Positions 1 through 10,245 of a DNA stretch of 20,655 nt are shown piece after piece. Source of the DNA: Daldinia sp. FL1419 (taxonomy: Eukaryota > Ascomycota > Sordariomycetes > Xylariales > Hypoxylaceae); assembly GCA_025201765.1 (NCBI GenBank), contig MU623662.1, forward strand, positions 1-20,655, given 5' to 3'. Numbering within the stretch: the stretch's first letter is position 1; each line of letters opens with the position of its first letter. The position numbers and the translations under genes were made by a program. The notes beneath the pieces were generated by a model. It did not search any database and was not told the DNA's origin. It saw nothing but the letters and a program-made list of their open reading frames with translations.

Positions 1-1445
1 TATAGAAAATGTTAAAAAAATATTAGATTAATATTTATTTTAATTTTTTAAATATTATTTCTTATAATGTAAAAATAAATTTTAATAATTTAAAATTCTG
101 AAATAAAATATATGTTATTGGAATTATATATTATTAAATATTAATTAAAATATATTAATTTATTAATAAAGTAAAAGGGTATTATAATTTAATTTGTTAA
201 ATTTATAAAATAATTATAGATAAATTCTAAAATTTTGGTTTAAAGGTATTATGGTTATAAATGGTTATAAAGGCAATTAATAATATAATTAATTTTAATA
301 AATTAATTCTTATATTATTTATCTTTAAAATTTATTTTTAAATTAATATGGATTTATTACCTATATTTATTTAAATTTATTATATCCTAATAATATAAAA
401 AATTATAATTAAAATCAAAAAAATTAAATTATAATATTTTATTTAAGATGCGTTTAAAATTTATAATAGCTTTAACATTATAAAAATATTACTTATATTT
501 TTATTTATTGATAATAAAATTTTTATTTATTGAAAAAAAGGTAAATAAAAAGGCCTTTATAAAATTATTACAATTATTAATAAGGATGTTATTATAATAT
601 CTAACACATCCAGAAAAATATTTATATTTTAAAACTCCCATATCAAACCCTATATTCAATTTAAAGACAATTTAGTATTTATTAAGGAATTTTAAATATA
701 ATTATTTAAATTTATATTTAATCTAAATAATTATAAAATAATTCTAAAAGAAGATTTTATATATATTAATAATTTTTTATATATTAATATTTTATATTTT
801 AATAATAAAAAATGAAATAATTTAATTTTGATATTTTAATTATGTATAGTAGGAAAAATTGTTATTATAGGAAAATTATATAAGATATTAAATATAAAAA
901 AATTTAATATATTATTTAGTAAAGAAATTTTATAATTTAAAATATATAATATATTAATTTATTAAAGAATAATAATTTTTAAGTTATAAATAATTTATAA
1001 AATAAAAAAAAAATATATTAATATTTTATAAAAAATTAAAATTTATTATTTAAAGTTATGGTGATTTTAATAAAAAGTTTATTATAATATATATCCCTAT
1101 TATTTAAAAAGTAAGTTAATGCTTTATTCTAACTTTAATTCTAATTTTTTAACATTAGGATATAAAAATTATAATAAAGGATATTATTATAGTATATATT
1201 TAATTTAAAATATTTATATAATAGATAATATTTATATAATTATTAATAAAATTAAAAAATAAATACCCTAAAAGAATATTATTATATATTATTAAATTAT
1301 TATATAATTTAACTAAATTAAAAATATATTAATTTAAAATTTATTTATATTATTATTAATAGGAATTTAATATAAAACCATTAATATTCAATTTATATTT
1401 ATTAATAATAAATATAATTCTATTTAGAATTACAGGTTTTTAAAT
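1..1445. other. A+T-rich RIP-degraded desert, no gene
   Basis: The stretch is almost entirely A and T, with very few CpG dinucleotides and stop codons crowded in all frames. No open reading frame or recognisable transposon motif was found here. Composition and context (dead transposons further right) suggest old repeats destroyed by repeat-induced point mutation. The identity of the original sequence is not recoverable by eye. Confidence 0.7.
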
Positions 1446-1840
1446 AAATAATACCTTAAATATCAACACTATAAAATTCCTGGCAATAAAAGATAAAATA
1501 TTTACCAAAATTAGGATCAAGGCATACCCCTAAAAGATACTAAATGCCAGAACTAAAGATTTTAATAATTTATATTTTATTATTCATAAAAAGGGTTATG
1601 ATATAATTACTATATAAAAAGAATAAATTAAAAAACTTAAATAATTAAATGTAAAATCATTAAATATAATTAAGAAATTTGTTAAACAGTGGGTATAAGG
1701 AACATACATTTCCTCTATTTACTAACTTGAGGCGGCTTTCAATTATTTAATAATAGTCTAACACTTAAAACTGGGCCTTAAAAAAATAAAAACCTTTAAT
1801 ACCCAAATCAAATAATAAATAAATAATCAAATATAAAAAT
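1446..1840 (+). pseudogene. Unidentified coding relic, RIP-degraded
   Basis: One plus-strand frame, entered at about 1455, reads for roughly 115 codons with amino-acid-like composition. It is interrupted almost only by TAA codons, which single C-to-T or G-to-A changes can produce from glutamine, tryptophan or arginine codons. Readable segments include FLAIKDKIFTKIRIKAYP near 1475 and YISSIY followed by LEAAFNYLIIV near 1705-1760. The local G+C is higher than in the surroundings. I do not recognise the family. A DNA-transposon or Crypton recombinase fragment is possible but unsupported. It may extend left of 1446 in the same frame. Confidence 0.35.
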
Positions 1841-3374
1841 TTAATTATATTAATCTAAATTTCCAAAATTTATATCTATATATTTTTATTAATAATTTAT
1901 TTATAAATAATAAGAACTTAAAGTTATAAATTAATTATATTATTATATTAAATAATAAAGAATTAATTAATTAAAATAATAAAATTTAAATTATTAATAA
2001 TATTATTTATTAATTATCCATCAAATATAAATATATTATTTAAAATATATTTACCAACAAAATTTATAAAATAATTTAAGATTTTAATATCAAATATATC
2101 ATCTACTATATAATTAATATTATTTTAAAATGTTTTTTATTACCCAAAACTTTATTAATCCTATATATTAATTTATTTTCCTTATATCAATACCTTATTC
2201 AAATAAATAATATTAATAAAAAAAAATTAATAATTAATTTAATAATTTTATAATAATTATATAAAAACTAAAAAATTAATAATATTTAATAAATCCACAA
2301 TATATATAATCCTATAAATATTATAATAAAGGTATCCTTAAACAAAATCATACAAACATTAATAAAAAATAACTAAATTAATTTGTAATTAAAGGGATAA
2401 ATAAAACAAAAATTAAATATTAGGTTTGTAATATAATTATAAAAAAAAAATAAAATAAATAATAATTATATAACTTATATTTTTAATTTAATATACAACC
2501 CCTAAGAAATATTCATATATCTATTATTATATAAAGATAGATTTCCCACCTATCTCTCTTAAATAACTTTCTTCTTTAAATAATTATAATATACCAATTT
2601 CACCCCTATTATTATTTATTTATTATTATCTTGCTTTTATCTTACATACATACCTACTAACAGAATTATTTCTAAAAGATTTATACACTTTTTTAAAATA
2701 CGTACCTAAAATCTTAATATCTAATTAATTACCCTCTTTTATTAAATTAAATATATATTTTTAATTTTTAAATTTAATTAATTAATTAATTTAATTTAAA
2801 TCACCTTTTTACAATACATACCTAAAATATTAATATTTAATTAATTACCTTCTTTTATTAAATTAAATATATATTAAAATATTAATATTTAATTAGATAT
2901 TTTATTTTTTTAAATTACTAATATTTCTGTACTATATATTAATTATAAAGCAAACAATTTAATTAGTTATTTTAAATATATATAAACCTATTTAAATTAA
3001 TTAAATTTAATTGGCTAATTAATATCTTATTATTTATTTTATTAATTTTATTATAAATTAATCCAAATTTGAGAATTTTAACCTATTTCTCCACAGATAC
3101 GATTTTAGAAAGAAAACTTTTAAGTTTATTATATAATAAAGTTTTCTAATAATTATTTTTTAGGAGGTAATTTATTCTTCTTAATTTTTAGGTTATTTTG
3201 AAAGTGGTGTTATTACTTTCTTATACTATTCTTTTATTTTGTATTTATTAGAGTTAATATTAAAACCTTTTTTAAAAACAATATATTTTTCTTAAATATT
3301 TTAAATTAAAAATAAAATTAATATTTAATAAATCTTAAATACAATTTTTACTATAAAATTTAAAAGTTAAGTTA
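1841..3374. other. A+T-rich desert, no gene recognised
   Basis: Low-complexity A+T-rich DNA with no open frame and no transposon motif that I could identify on either strand. The only internal structure seen is a duplicated segment of about 57-73 bases around 2.69-2.88 kb, listed separately. Confidence 0.6.
2703..2875 (+). repeat. Two-copy direct repeat, 116-bp spacing
   Basis: Bases 2703-2759 and 2819-2875 are nearly identical (tacctaaaat, ttaattaatt, attaaattaaatatatat blocks). Weaker similarity extends about 15 bases upstream of each copy. Visible differences include C versus T at two sites (accct/acctt, atct/attt), as expected for RIP, plus one C/A difference. This is a local tandem duplication, and nothing suggests a function. 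Confidence 0.75.
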
Positions 3375-3520
3375 ATTTATTATAGTTAATATTATATAAA
3401 GTTATAATTTATATTGAATTGGAGTAGTGTGATTATGTAATAAGAGCTACCCTGAAGGACCCTGTTGCCCTCCCCCCCCCCCCTTCTAAGGTTTACACAC
3501 GTTCTTTTGGATATAGTTAA
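3375..3520 (-). pseudogene. Ty1/copia reverse transcriptase fragment, copy B
   Basis: On the minus strand this piece aligns with the region just upstream of the RT core in the longer copia relic at 6267-6345. The shared block on the plus strand is gtagtgtgattatgtaata, followed in both copies by diverged versions of the same sequence as far as ctaaggttta. The equivalent protein segment in copy A leads straight into the conserved RT core, so this is a second, very short copia fragment in the same orientation. It contains a run of 12 C (3472-3483). The sequence left of about 3375 loses clear similarity, so the fragment seems truncated there. Confidence 0.6.
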
Positions 3521-4300
3521 ATAGATCTTCAGGAGTTATGTTCTTGCCTAATTAGCTCAAGTTCTAAATAGTTTTTTAGAGATTGTTTTTATAGAATTTT
3601 ATATGAATAATATATACCTTTTAACTTATAACTTCATTATATGCGTTATTATTATTAAATAATTATTTATAATAATTCTTCTATTTAATTATTCTATTAT
3701 ATTCCTTAAGATATAGATACCTTATATCCTCTAGTTTATATAGCCTTTGGCTTGCTATAGGTTAGTTGAAGTATAGGGCATATCCTGCTGGAGCTATCAG
3801 AATTCCTATTCAATATATATATTTATATATTTTTGTTATAATAAAGTTTTTTAATTAATATAAATTGATTCATCTTTTGAAAATAAATTTTTATAATTGA
3901 ATTGTTAGGTATTTCTCTTGTACCTCATTTATTTTTTTAAAAAGCTTAATAGATTATTTGGGTTATTAATGTTAGTTTTATAATTTTTAATATTTGGTTG
4001 CATTATTTAAAAAGTCCAAAAGAAATAAACATCTTCTTTTTAAATTAATATTGTTAGGATTTAACCAATCCCATATATCTAGGTTATAAATCAAAATCAT
4101 AATGGCTTAATTCTACGTTTTTTAATTAATTGTTATAAGTAATTGGTTCTTTTTTGTAATATTTTTAAATAATGTTATTTAATTAGATGTAATTGAAGTT
4201 ATATTGAGTATATATTTGTGCGACATAGTTAGGTTATTAATAACCATATATTTATATTAAAATATAATTAAAACTTTTAATTCTTATATAATATATAAAA
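3521..4300. other. Degraded DNA between copia fragments
   Basis: A+T-rich with one moderately G+C-richer patch at about 3740-3810 (tagcctttggcttgctatag and neighbours). No reading frame or domain was identified. Given its position, it is probably the internal or LTR part of the copia copy represented by the 3375-3520 fragment. Confidence 0.4.
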
Positions 4301-4301
4301 A

Positions 4302-4430
4302 AATTTATAATTATAAAATTTAAATTATTTTTATTATTTTTTGAATTTTAAGAGAACAGTAAGACTTTTTATGGAATTATAATATAGGAAATAATTTTCC
4401 ATGTTAATTTTACAGCTTATTAATCTAATA
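4302..4430 (-). repeat. LTR-like repeat, copy 1
   Basis: This segment matches 6931-7066 and 12463-12586. Shared blocks are ataattataaaatt, then gactttttatggaatta, then aattttccatg, then cttattaat. Read on the minus strand, the best-preserved copy begins TGTTGGATTAATAAGCC at 7066, and TGTTGG is a common start of Ty1/copia LTRs. The corresponding bases here have become TATTAG, fitting G-to-A change. It lies 3' of the copia RNase H relic on the minus strand, where a 3' LTR is expected. The far boundary of the LTR is not resolved. Confidence 0.6.
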
Positions 4431-5094
4431 GTTGGTTATATAACACCTTCAAAACTTTAATAAATCAAAATAAATTCAAAAAGATTTATAAAGAATTAAG
4501 GATATAAATATCAGCCCTATAAACCTAATCCAAAAAATTTAATTATAATTATAAAGGACTTACAATTAGATGCCTACCAGGAGGCTCGCATATAAGATTA
4601 ATAATAATTAAATTGAAGAAAAAAAAGAAGAAGATCTAATTATAAGTAAGGGGTTCCAGGAATTTATAGGTAGTACTGCAAGCGCACGTGCCATATGGTG
4701 GACCCACCGTTGCTAAGTAAAATCATTTTTTCTTTACTTATATCAATAATTATTAAATTGTAAAAAGATAATATATTAAAAGTTAAGTTTTTTTTTTCCA
4801 AATATTAAACTCTTTTAAAGAATGAATCCTAGAGCCATATGATTAAGTTATGTAGATCTATCTTATATATCCCTTCAAATAAAATCAATAGGTTAATCTG
4901 TAAGATTTCATAATACATAATAATTTATAATTGGGGCCTTCCCTTACATAAGATATCTAATAAAATAATATTTAATTTAATTTCTGTAATTAATTTAAAA
5001 TAATTTGAATTTTATAAAGATTTTCTTTTATATCCTTTAAAACACATTAATCTAACATTTCCTTCATATCTATTAAATTTAATTATTTTTTAAA
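4431..5094 (-). other. Copia 3' untranslated region with G+C-rich islet
   Basis: This lies between the end of the copia RNase H relic and LTR-like copy 1. Most is A+T-rich. The islet at about 4640-4735 keeps CpG sites, a CACGTG palindrome (4685-4690), a CCATATGG palindrome (4691-4698) and the inverted repeat ggtggacccacc (4697-4708). On the minus strand a TATAAA-like string follows these. No coding match was found for the islet, which could be a promoter-like part of a different LTR or DNA inserted after RIP. Confidence 0.4.
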
Positions 5095-6405
5095 TTTAAG
5101 GAATTATATATTATTTAAGGACTTCATAAGCCTATCCACAATTATATCTTTTAAACATATATATTAAATTTTAATTATTCCTTTATTAACCTTTTAATAT
5201 AATTAATAATTATAAATATTAATATATTTAAATTTTATTTATAATTTATTAATATCCTAATAAATCAATTAAATAATTTAATAATTATTATTAATAAATC
5301 CAATAATATATCCAATTCCTTAATCGACCTTAATATAAACATTTTTTTTTAAATTATTTATAATAATCTTAATAACTTAGCCTTAATAGTAAATAGTATC
5401 ACAATTATTTATTTATTTACCTTCCATCCTATAATTCCTCCAAATAACTTTATGATATATATTTAAAAGTCTTTACAATCTTATATATTATTTACAAATA
5501 ATATATTATTTATTATTTTAAAATAATCTTCGTCTCCCATTTTTAAGGTAATATACTTCATAGATTGTAAATATTTTAGTATTCAATTTGTTATTTTTTA
5601 ATATGTGGGCCCTAGATTTAATAAGAACTTCAATAATCTTAAATAGGCAAAGGTAACATTAAATCTTATAATAACTGCCATATATAATAATAACTTAATT
5701 TTTTTTCTAATACAAACAAGTAGATTTCGGAATAGCCTTATCTTTATATGGAAATAATTCTACCTTTATTATGGGATATATAGGATTTTACCTTATATTT
5801 AATTTGTTAAAACATTAATTTTGTTAAAATAATTATATTATAATAATTATATAAATAATTTAAATTAATTTCTTAAGATTAAAATATTAAAAAATCACTG
5901 GAGGTTATTATTCCCTATTAAATAATATTCTTTTTTAAATTATATTATAAATGTTTTAGTTTTTTCTGCCTTATCCTTCTTGTAAACTAACACAAAATTA
6001 TTAATATAAAAAAATAATATTCCTTTTTTATAATATATATAAAATTTATGAAGAATTAATTTAAAATCTAAATCCTTAAATAATCCTATTAATTCTTAAT
6101 TTTACTAAAGGGAAAATTTTCTTATTCCATAAAAACCTTTCTTAATTTTTAAAATAATATCAAGTTTTCAATATCTTAAAGGTATTTTCATAAATACATC
6201 TCCTTACATAATTATATTTATAAATATATTAATAATATTATATTATTTCGGGTTTAGGTTAAAATATGTTATAATGGCTACAAATATTGAACGGGTGTAG
6301 TGTGATTATGTAATAGGAGTTACCTTAGAAGACCCCATTAATCTATAGAATACCTCCTCTATAAGGTTTATCCAGGACAAAATCCAGTATATTATATTGA
6401 AACTT
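5095..6405 (-). pseudogene. Ty1/copia pol relic: reverse transcriptase and RNase H
   Basis: Read on the minus strand, one frame carries the copia RT from about 6405 down. The order is a segment equivalent to the RGDL region near 6385-6365, YNIINIF in place of the usual QxDVxNAF block near 6242-6222, VFMKIP near 6205, KKGFYGIRK at 6143, and YINN at 6008-5997 where active enzymes have YVDD. A conserved MAVIIRF...FAYLRLLKFLLN block starts at 5681 and ILKYLQS follows. The RNase H part follows below about 5500 and ends with KDIIVDRLMKSL near 5153-5115, matching the family's DGLTKAL region. The frame is continuous from about 6335 to 5530; at least one indel lies between there and 5127. Gag, protease and integrase are missing. 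The gene is dead: many stops, and active-site aspartates changed to asparagine by G-to-A on the coding strand. Confidence 0.85.
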
Positions 6406-6451
6406 TTCTAATAAATTATTATGTAAAATTGATAAGAAATTAATAAAAATT

Positions 6452-6521
6452 AATATTAAAAATTAAAAAATAATGTTATAATTATTTATAAATAATTACA
6501 CCTTATACATTATATGATATA
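6452..6521. repeat. Degraded duplicate of 6861-6933
   Basis: This segment repeats 6861-6933 (shared attaaaaattaaaaaa, then cc-ttata near the end). Where the right copy has acaacgccgtaattgctcac, this copy has ataatgttataattatttat, so the differences are C-to-T and G-to-A. It sits directly beside the upstream end of the copia RT relic and is probably an LTR or leader fragment. Confidence 0.65.
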
Positions 6522-6740
6522 TTCCTTGAATAAATATATATAATAAAGTTACTTAAATTACAATATTTAATACCCTTAAATTTTTTATAGTATTAATTCA
6601 TTCTAACTTTTGGTTTTTTAAAATTTAATTATAAATGGCTATTAATTATTAATTAAATATACCTCTACTTATAACATAATAATTCTAATTAATTTTCGTA
6701 ATTATAAAAAACATTTATTTAATATAATATTATATAATAC

Positions 6741-7066
6741 TTTTAGTTCAATTTGAACCCTGCATCTTATTGCTAGTATTAATCTGGCTCTGGAGTTATA
6801 CAGGTTTAGCGTAATTACTGGATATAAGGAATTATAGGTGTTTCCACTGTACAAACTGGGTTTATAATTATTAAAAATTAAAAAACAACGCCGTAATTGC
6901 TCACAAACAATTATGCCTTATATACTGTACAATAATTATAATTATAAAATTTAAGTTATTATTATTATTATTATTAGAATTCTAGAATAGAATAGTGAGG
7001 CTTTTTATGGAATTATTGCAAGGGAGAGAATTTTTCCATGCTATTTTCAGGCTTATTAATCCAACA
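6741..7066 (-). repeat. LTR-like repeat, copy 2, partly spared by RIP
   Basis: The right part (6931-7066) matches repeat copies 1 and 3. On the minus strand it starts TGTTGGATTAATAAGCC at 7066, and a TATATAAGG string lies near 6924-6916, which would suit an LTR promoter. Its inner part, 6861-6933, recurs in mutated form at 6452-6521. Base composition is much closer to normal than in the other copies, with CpG sites retained. It abuts the gene island directly, and its minus-strand orientation agrees with the copia pol relic. The far LTR boundary and a target-site duplication could not be verified. Confidence 0.55.
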
Positions 7067-7273
7067 AGTAGAGTATTGCAGAGCCCCACTTGACGCCACC
7101 CGTTAAACCTCAGCAAAAGCAACCTTGCGAACTTGACGCTGACCTTTTTATTCCAATTAATCTGTTCCATTTCTAGACTCAACGTCATGGTTTGCTTATA
7201 AAATACAACTAATTATGAGTTATCTAAGCTCTAAGGCAGTTGATATTTTCATTAGGGTTATGGAGAATTTGTC
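7067..7273 (+). promoter_or_regulatory. Promoter and 5' leader of the CTR86-like gene
   Basis: This is the short normal-composition stretch between LTR-like copy 2 and the start codon at 7274. A TATAAAA string lies at 7197-7203, about 70 bases upstream of the ATG. An ACGTCA half-site of the type bound by bZIP factors lies at 7182-7187. The promoter is therefore only about 200 bases long before transposon-derived sequence begins. The transcription start is not determined. Confidence 0.5.
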
Positions 7274-7310
7274 ATGGAATCCCCCCCTTCTAAACATATT
7301 AACCAGGTAG
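7260..7310 (+). promoter_or_regulatory. Short upstream ORF overlapping the main start
   Basis: An ATG at 7260 opens a 16-codon reading frame that ends with TAG at 7308-7310. It overlaps the main start codon at 7274 in a different frame. If ribosomes use it, it would lower translation of the main protein. It counts only if the transcript starts upstream of 7260, which the TATA-like string at 7197 makes plausible. Confidence 0.4.
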
Positions 7311-10245
7311 ACCTCGACGCTGCTAAGATGTGGAAAAACGACACCATCGAGGAGCGTATCTTCACGGCGGCTTTAATATGCTTAGAGGGTCACTATACCC
7401 AGTCCCCTGCGATGGGACCCCAATCTATCGCAAAGGTGACCGGTATTATCTCTAAAACTTTGGAAAAGACGCATACTTTTAAGGACGTTCGGTAAGCCTC
7501 CAAGAAATCAAATCCAACTAAATAAAATAAAAAGGAAAAGGAAACATGGCTTACCTAATGCGTACGGGAAATACTACTAATAATTAATTATAGGGAGATT
7601 TTATCAAGAAACGTGCGGGTATGGATATGGTTACGTCGAGCTGTATCCGCCGCAATATGTGATCTCAATGAGAAGTCCCTTGGTGTGCGCTCGGAACCGT
7701 TTGTCCAAACAAAATTTCTCGATATCACCACCCCAGAGGTCACTGCTTTGATCATCAAGAACTACCTACCCTTAAAAGAGGCGTTGCAGATGCTTAACAA
7801 GCTCATGCATATTGCCCGAAATCTACTCGTTACCACTGACCCTGAGGTCCCCCAAGACTTATCCGCGGCGATCCATTTTGACCATGAAGTATATGAATCC
7901 ATCTGTCTTTGCGTCAATGTGACTAGCAAGGGAATTGATGGAGAAATGCCTGACGATGATGCTTCTAGGGCTAAACTAAATGAGATTACCGAGCTCTGTA
8001 TGTGAATCCGCCTATTGTTACGATCTAGGTAGATGATTAATGGTCAACAGGTAAAAAGGTCCTTGTCACATCTCTGCAGCAAGCCCATAACTGGATTGCC
8101 AAGAACGACCGCAATAAAATGCTATTTTGGTACAAAGTACTAATAGAATCTCCCGATGCTGAGAGTAACCCGGGGCCAGAGGATCGGCATGAATCGGTAT
8201 TAGACTACCCAGCCCCTAGGAGTATTCACCTACGAGACGAGATATCCAACTGGCTCAAGCGATCTTCACGAATGTGTGACGCCGCGATTAGCATTTGTAA
8301 GGAATATTTCGACACTCAGAGTGCCGACAAGAAGGACCAATGGTTACTACATGACGAGAATCTTCTCGCCTGGAACTATACGACACCTGAAACTTGGGCT
8401 AGGCAACCGGATATGTATGATGAGGCTGCAGAATTGGTTTCAGCATGGAATCCCGAAGAGCCTGATAAATTTGAACAGGACAGAGCTTATGGCCGTGTAT
8501 CGCACGAACTTGACAAGTGGTGGTACGGGGCGCGCATTCCTAACTCAAACGATTGGAGCCTAGCAATGTATTCAACCATTGACTCTGTTCCTCAGCGCAT
8601 TAAAGAATGCGAGTCCAATCTAATGCAACGCTACGCAGCTGCTGAGCCCCAGGAAGAACCAAATGATGCAATCGAGCATCGTGTGCAGGACGAACACGGT
8701 GTTGAATGGCAAGGCCAGACGTCCCAGCCAGGTCAGGCCTTCGCACCTGAGTACGACGAATATGAGGAAGAAGCTGACGACGACGATTCATATGGCGAAG
8801 GGCCAATGACAGGACTTTTGACTGAGGTGCCAAATATACTCGATCCTAAACAGATAGAAGCGCTTCACATGATTGTCAAGTCATGTATACTAGATTCGGC
8901 CGGTTCTGGGCTGACACCGTTTCGCGAGAATCTACAGCAAACCCGTTGTCGTATTTTCCTTGCTACCGACTGCGGCAGGAATCTTCTAAGGGAAATGCTT
9001 GTATTTATCGCCGTATGGGAAAAAGATGAACAATCACTCATATTTCAGATCAGCAGCCAGATCGTGCAGGCGATCCACGAGAACTCGCTCATCCCCTACG
9101 CATGGATGGCGCTTCGCAGCCCCAAAGACATTATTTCGCCAGCACAGACGGTTCTGCTTAGACTTATTACCTATCTATTCCGTACGGCTTTTTTCCCCCC
9201 AAAGGACTATGATCCCTTCCCTGACACGAAGGCTGAAGATGTGGAAAAGATTCTCGCAAACGAAGACGTCCGCCTTGCAAAAATGCTAAACTATCTATAC
9301 GGTCTCTTTCGCAGCCGAATAGTTCCAGAATGTGTTGCCCTAATGCAAATTCAGGGCGAAGTCCGCAAGGGTCGTTTAGACCCTGCAGATTTCCCGGTTG
9401 ACAATTGGGACCTAGAGCGAGCTAAAGACGGCCTGGTACAATACCTCGATTTTCTTTACACAATTGCTGATATCCACCCTCTTCGACAGCACCTCATTGA
9501 TTACGAGGCAGTCTATGAACTTCTCAAGTTACTTGAGGGTCTAGACGTCGGCGTGGAGAAAGCACCATTCCCGGGCGCCCGACGAAATGAGCCTCCCACT
9601 ACACCCTCAACTACTACGTCGACACCACAGGTGGCATCATCTAGTAATCCACCGCCCCCTCCACCTCCTCCACCGCCGATATCCGATCCGCCCCACGAGT
9701 TCCCTTGGTCTGGTATTAAGGGTCAGGTTTTATCTATACTCGCCGCTCTCTTACAACCACCGCCTAACCAGTCTTCGCCTGGTAATCCAACCGTCCAACT
9801 CCAGATTCTACAACACAACGGAATCGTGGCTCTGTTAAACTGCTGCTTATACGACGACAATAATCGGTTTTGCCGCGAACGTACGCAGCTCTGTCTTAAA
9901 TGGCTTATGGACGGTTGTCCGGATGCCTCTGCGTTTCTGCAGAATCTCGTTAGCGCCAACCAAGGGCAGCCAGTAGCGCGTCCGCCTGCAGGCAGTAACT
10001 TGACGCAGAGTGTTAAGATCGACGGTGTCCCAGGTGAGGTTAGGGTCCAGATGCGTAGCTCCAGCGCGCCAACTGGAGAGGTCGGCGAGGTCATAGGGGA
10101 AAGGAATTTAAGGAATATGCTGGAGGAAAAGAGTCGTAGCGAGGAGCTCGTCAACGACCTCTTGGCATTGACCGTTGTTGAAGAGTCTAGGAAGGTGACC
10201 ACTTCCCCAGATGGGGATGAGACGGAGGATGATGAGTTTATGTGA
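7274..10245 (+). CDS. CTR86: Ataxin-10/CTR86-like protein, three exons
   Basis: Joining 7274-7491, 7594-7997 and 8051-10245 gives one continuous frame of 938 residues. Both splices keep the phase exactly: a split Arg codon at residue 73 and a split Cys codon at residue 208. The C-terminal region (about residues 758-850) resembles the ataxin-10 domain, with VQLQILQHNGIVALLNCC at 789 followed by DDNN and a conserved RE. The upstream part is mostly helical and suits the armadillo-like fold of this family. An acidic stretch lies at 441-458, a Thr/Ser-rich linker with ten prolines at 741-750, and an acidic tail at the end. Ataxin-10 homologues are cytoplasmic scaffold proteins. Yeast CTR86 is essential and was linked to copper metabolism, but its biochemical role is poorly defined. 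This protein is much longer than the roughly 475-560 residues of the human and yeast proteins. Kozak context gtcATGG supports the start. Confidence 0.75.
7492..7593 (+). other. Intron 1 of the CTR86-like gene
   Basis: Donor GTAAGC at 7492, branch-like ACTAAT at 7576-7581 and acceptor TATAG ending at 7593. Length is 102 bases. Removal joins cg to g and restores an Arg codon, continuing with EILSRNVRVWIWLRR in the second exon. Without splicing, the frame stops at 7493-7495. Confidence 0.85.
7998..8050 (+). other. Intron 2 of the CTR86-like gene
   Basis: Donor GTATGT at 7998, a weak branch-like ATTAAT around 8036-8041 and acceptor CAACAG ending at 8050. Length is 53 bases, typical of filamentous fungi. 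Splicing joins t to gt as a Cys codon and links ITELC to KKVLVTSLQQAHNW, in phase with the long third exon. Unspliced, the frame stops at 8003-8005. Confidence 0.85.

Noticed and set aside
4646..4730. tRNA or 5S rRNA gene in the islet
   Set aside because: No cloverleaf, A box/B box pair or 5S internal control region could be fitted to the sequence.
3399..6267. LTR pair with a boundary at the gtagtgtgattatgtaata repeat
   Set aside because: I first read the repeat at 3421 and 6294 as LTR starts. Its minus-strand translation runs straight into the copia RT core in one frame, so it is pol coding sequence.
6982..7188. 68-codon minus-strand frame left of the gene island
   Set aside because: It spans the border of LTR-like copy 2 and the promoter of the CTR86-like gene. 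Its text looks like translated non-coding DNA, with no domain and no matching frame in the other repeat copies.
7613..8005. Separate short gene starting at GTG 7613
   Set aside because: The frame is the middle exon of the CTR86-like gene. Splice signals at 7492/7593 and 7998/8050 join it in phase to both neighbours.
8600..8833. 77-codon minus-strand frame opposite exon 3
   Set aside because: It lies entirely inside the coding exon and has an arginine/histidine-rich composition typical of antisense shadows.
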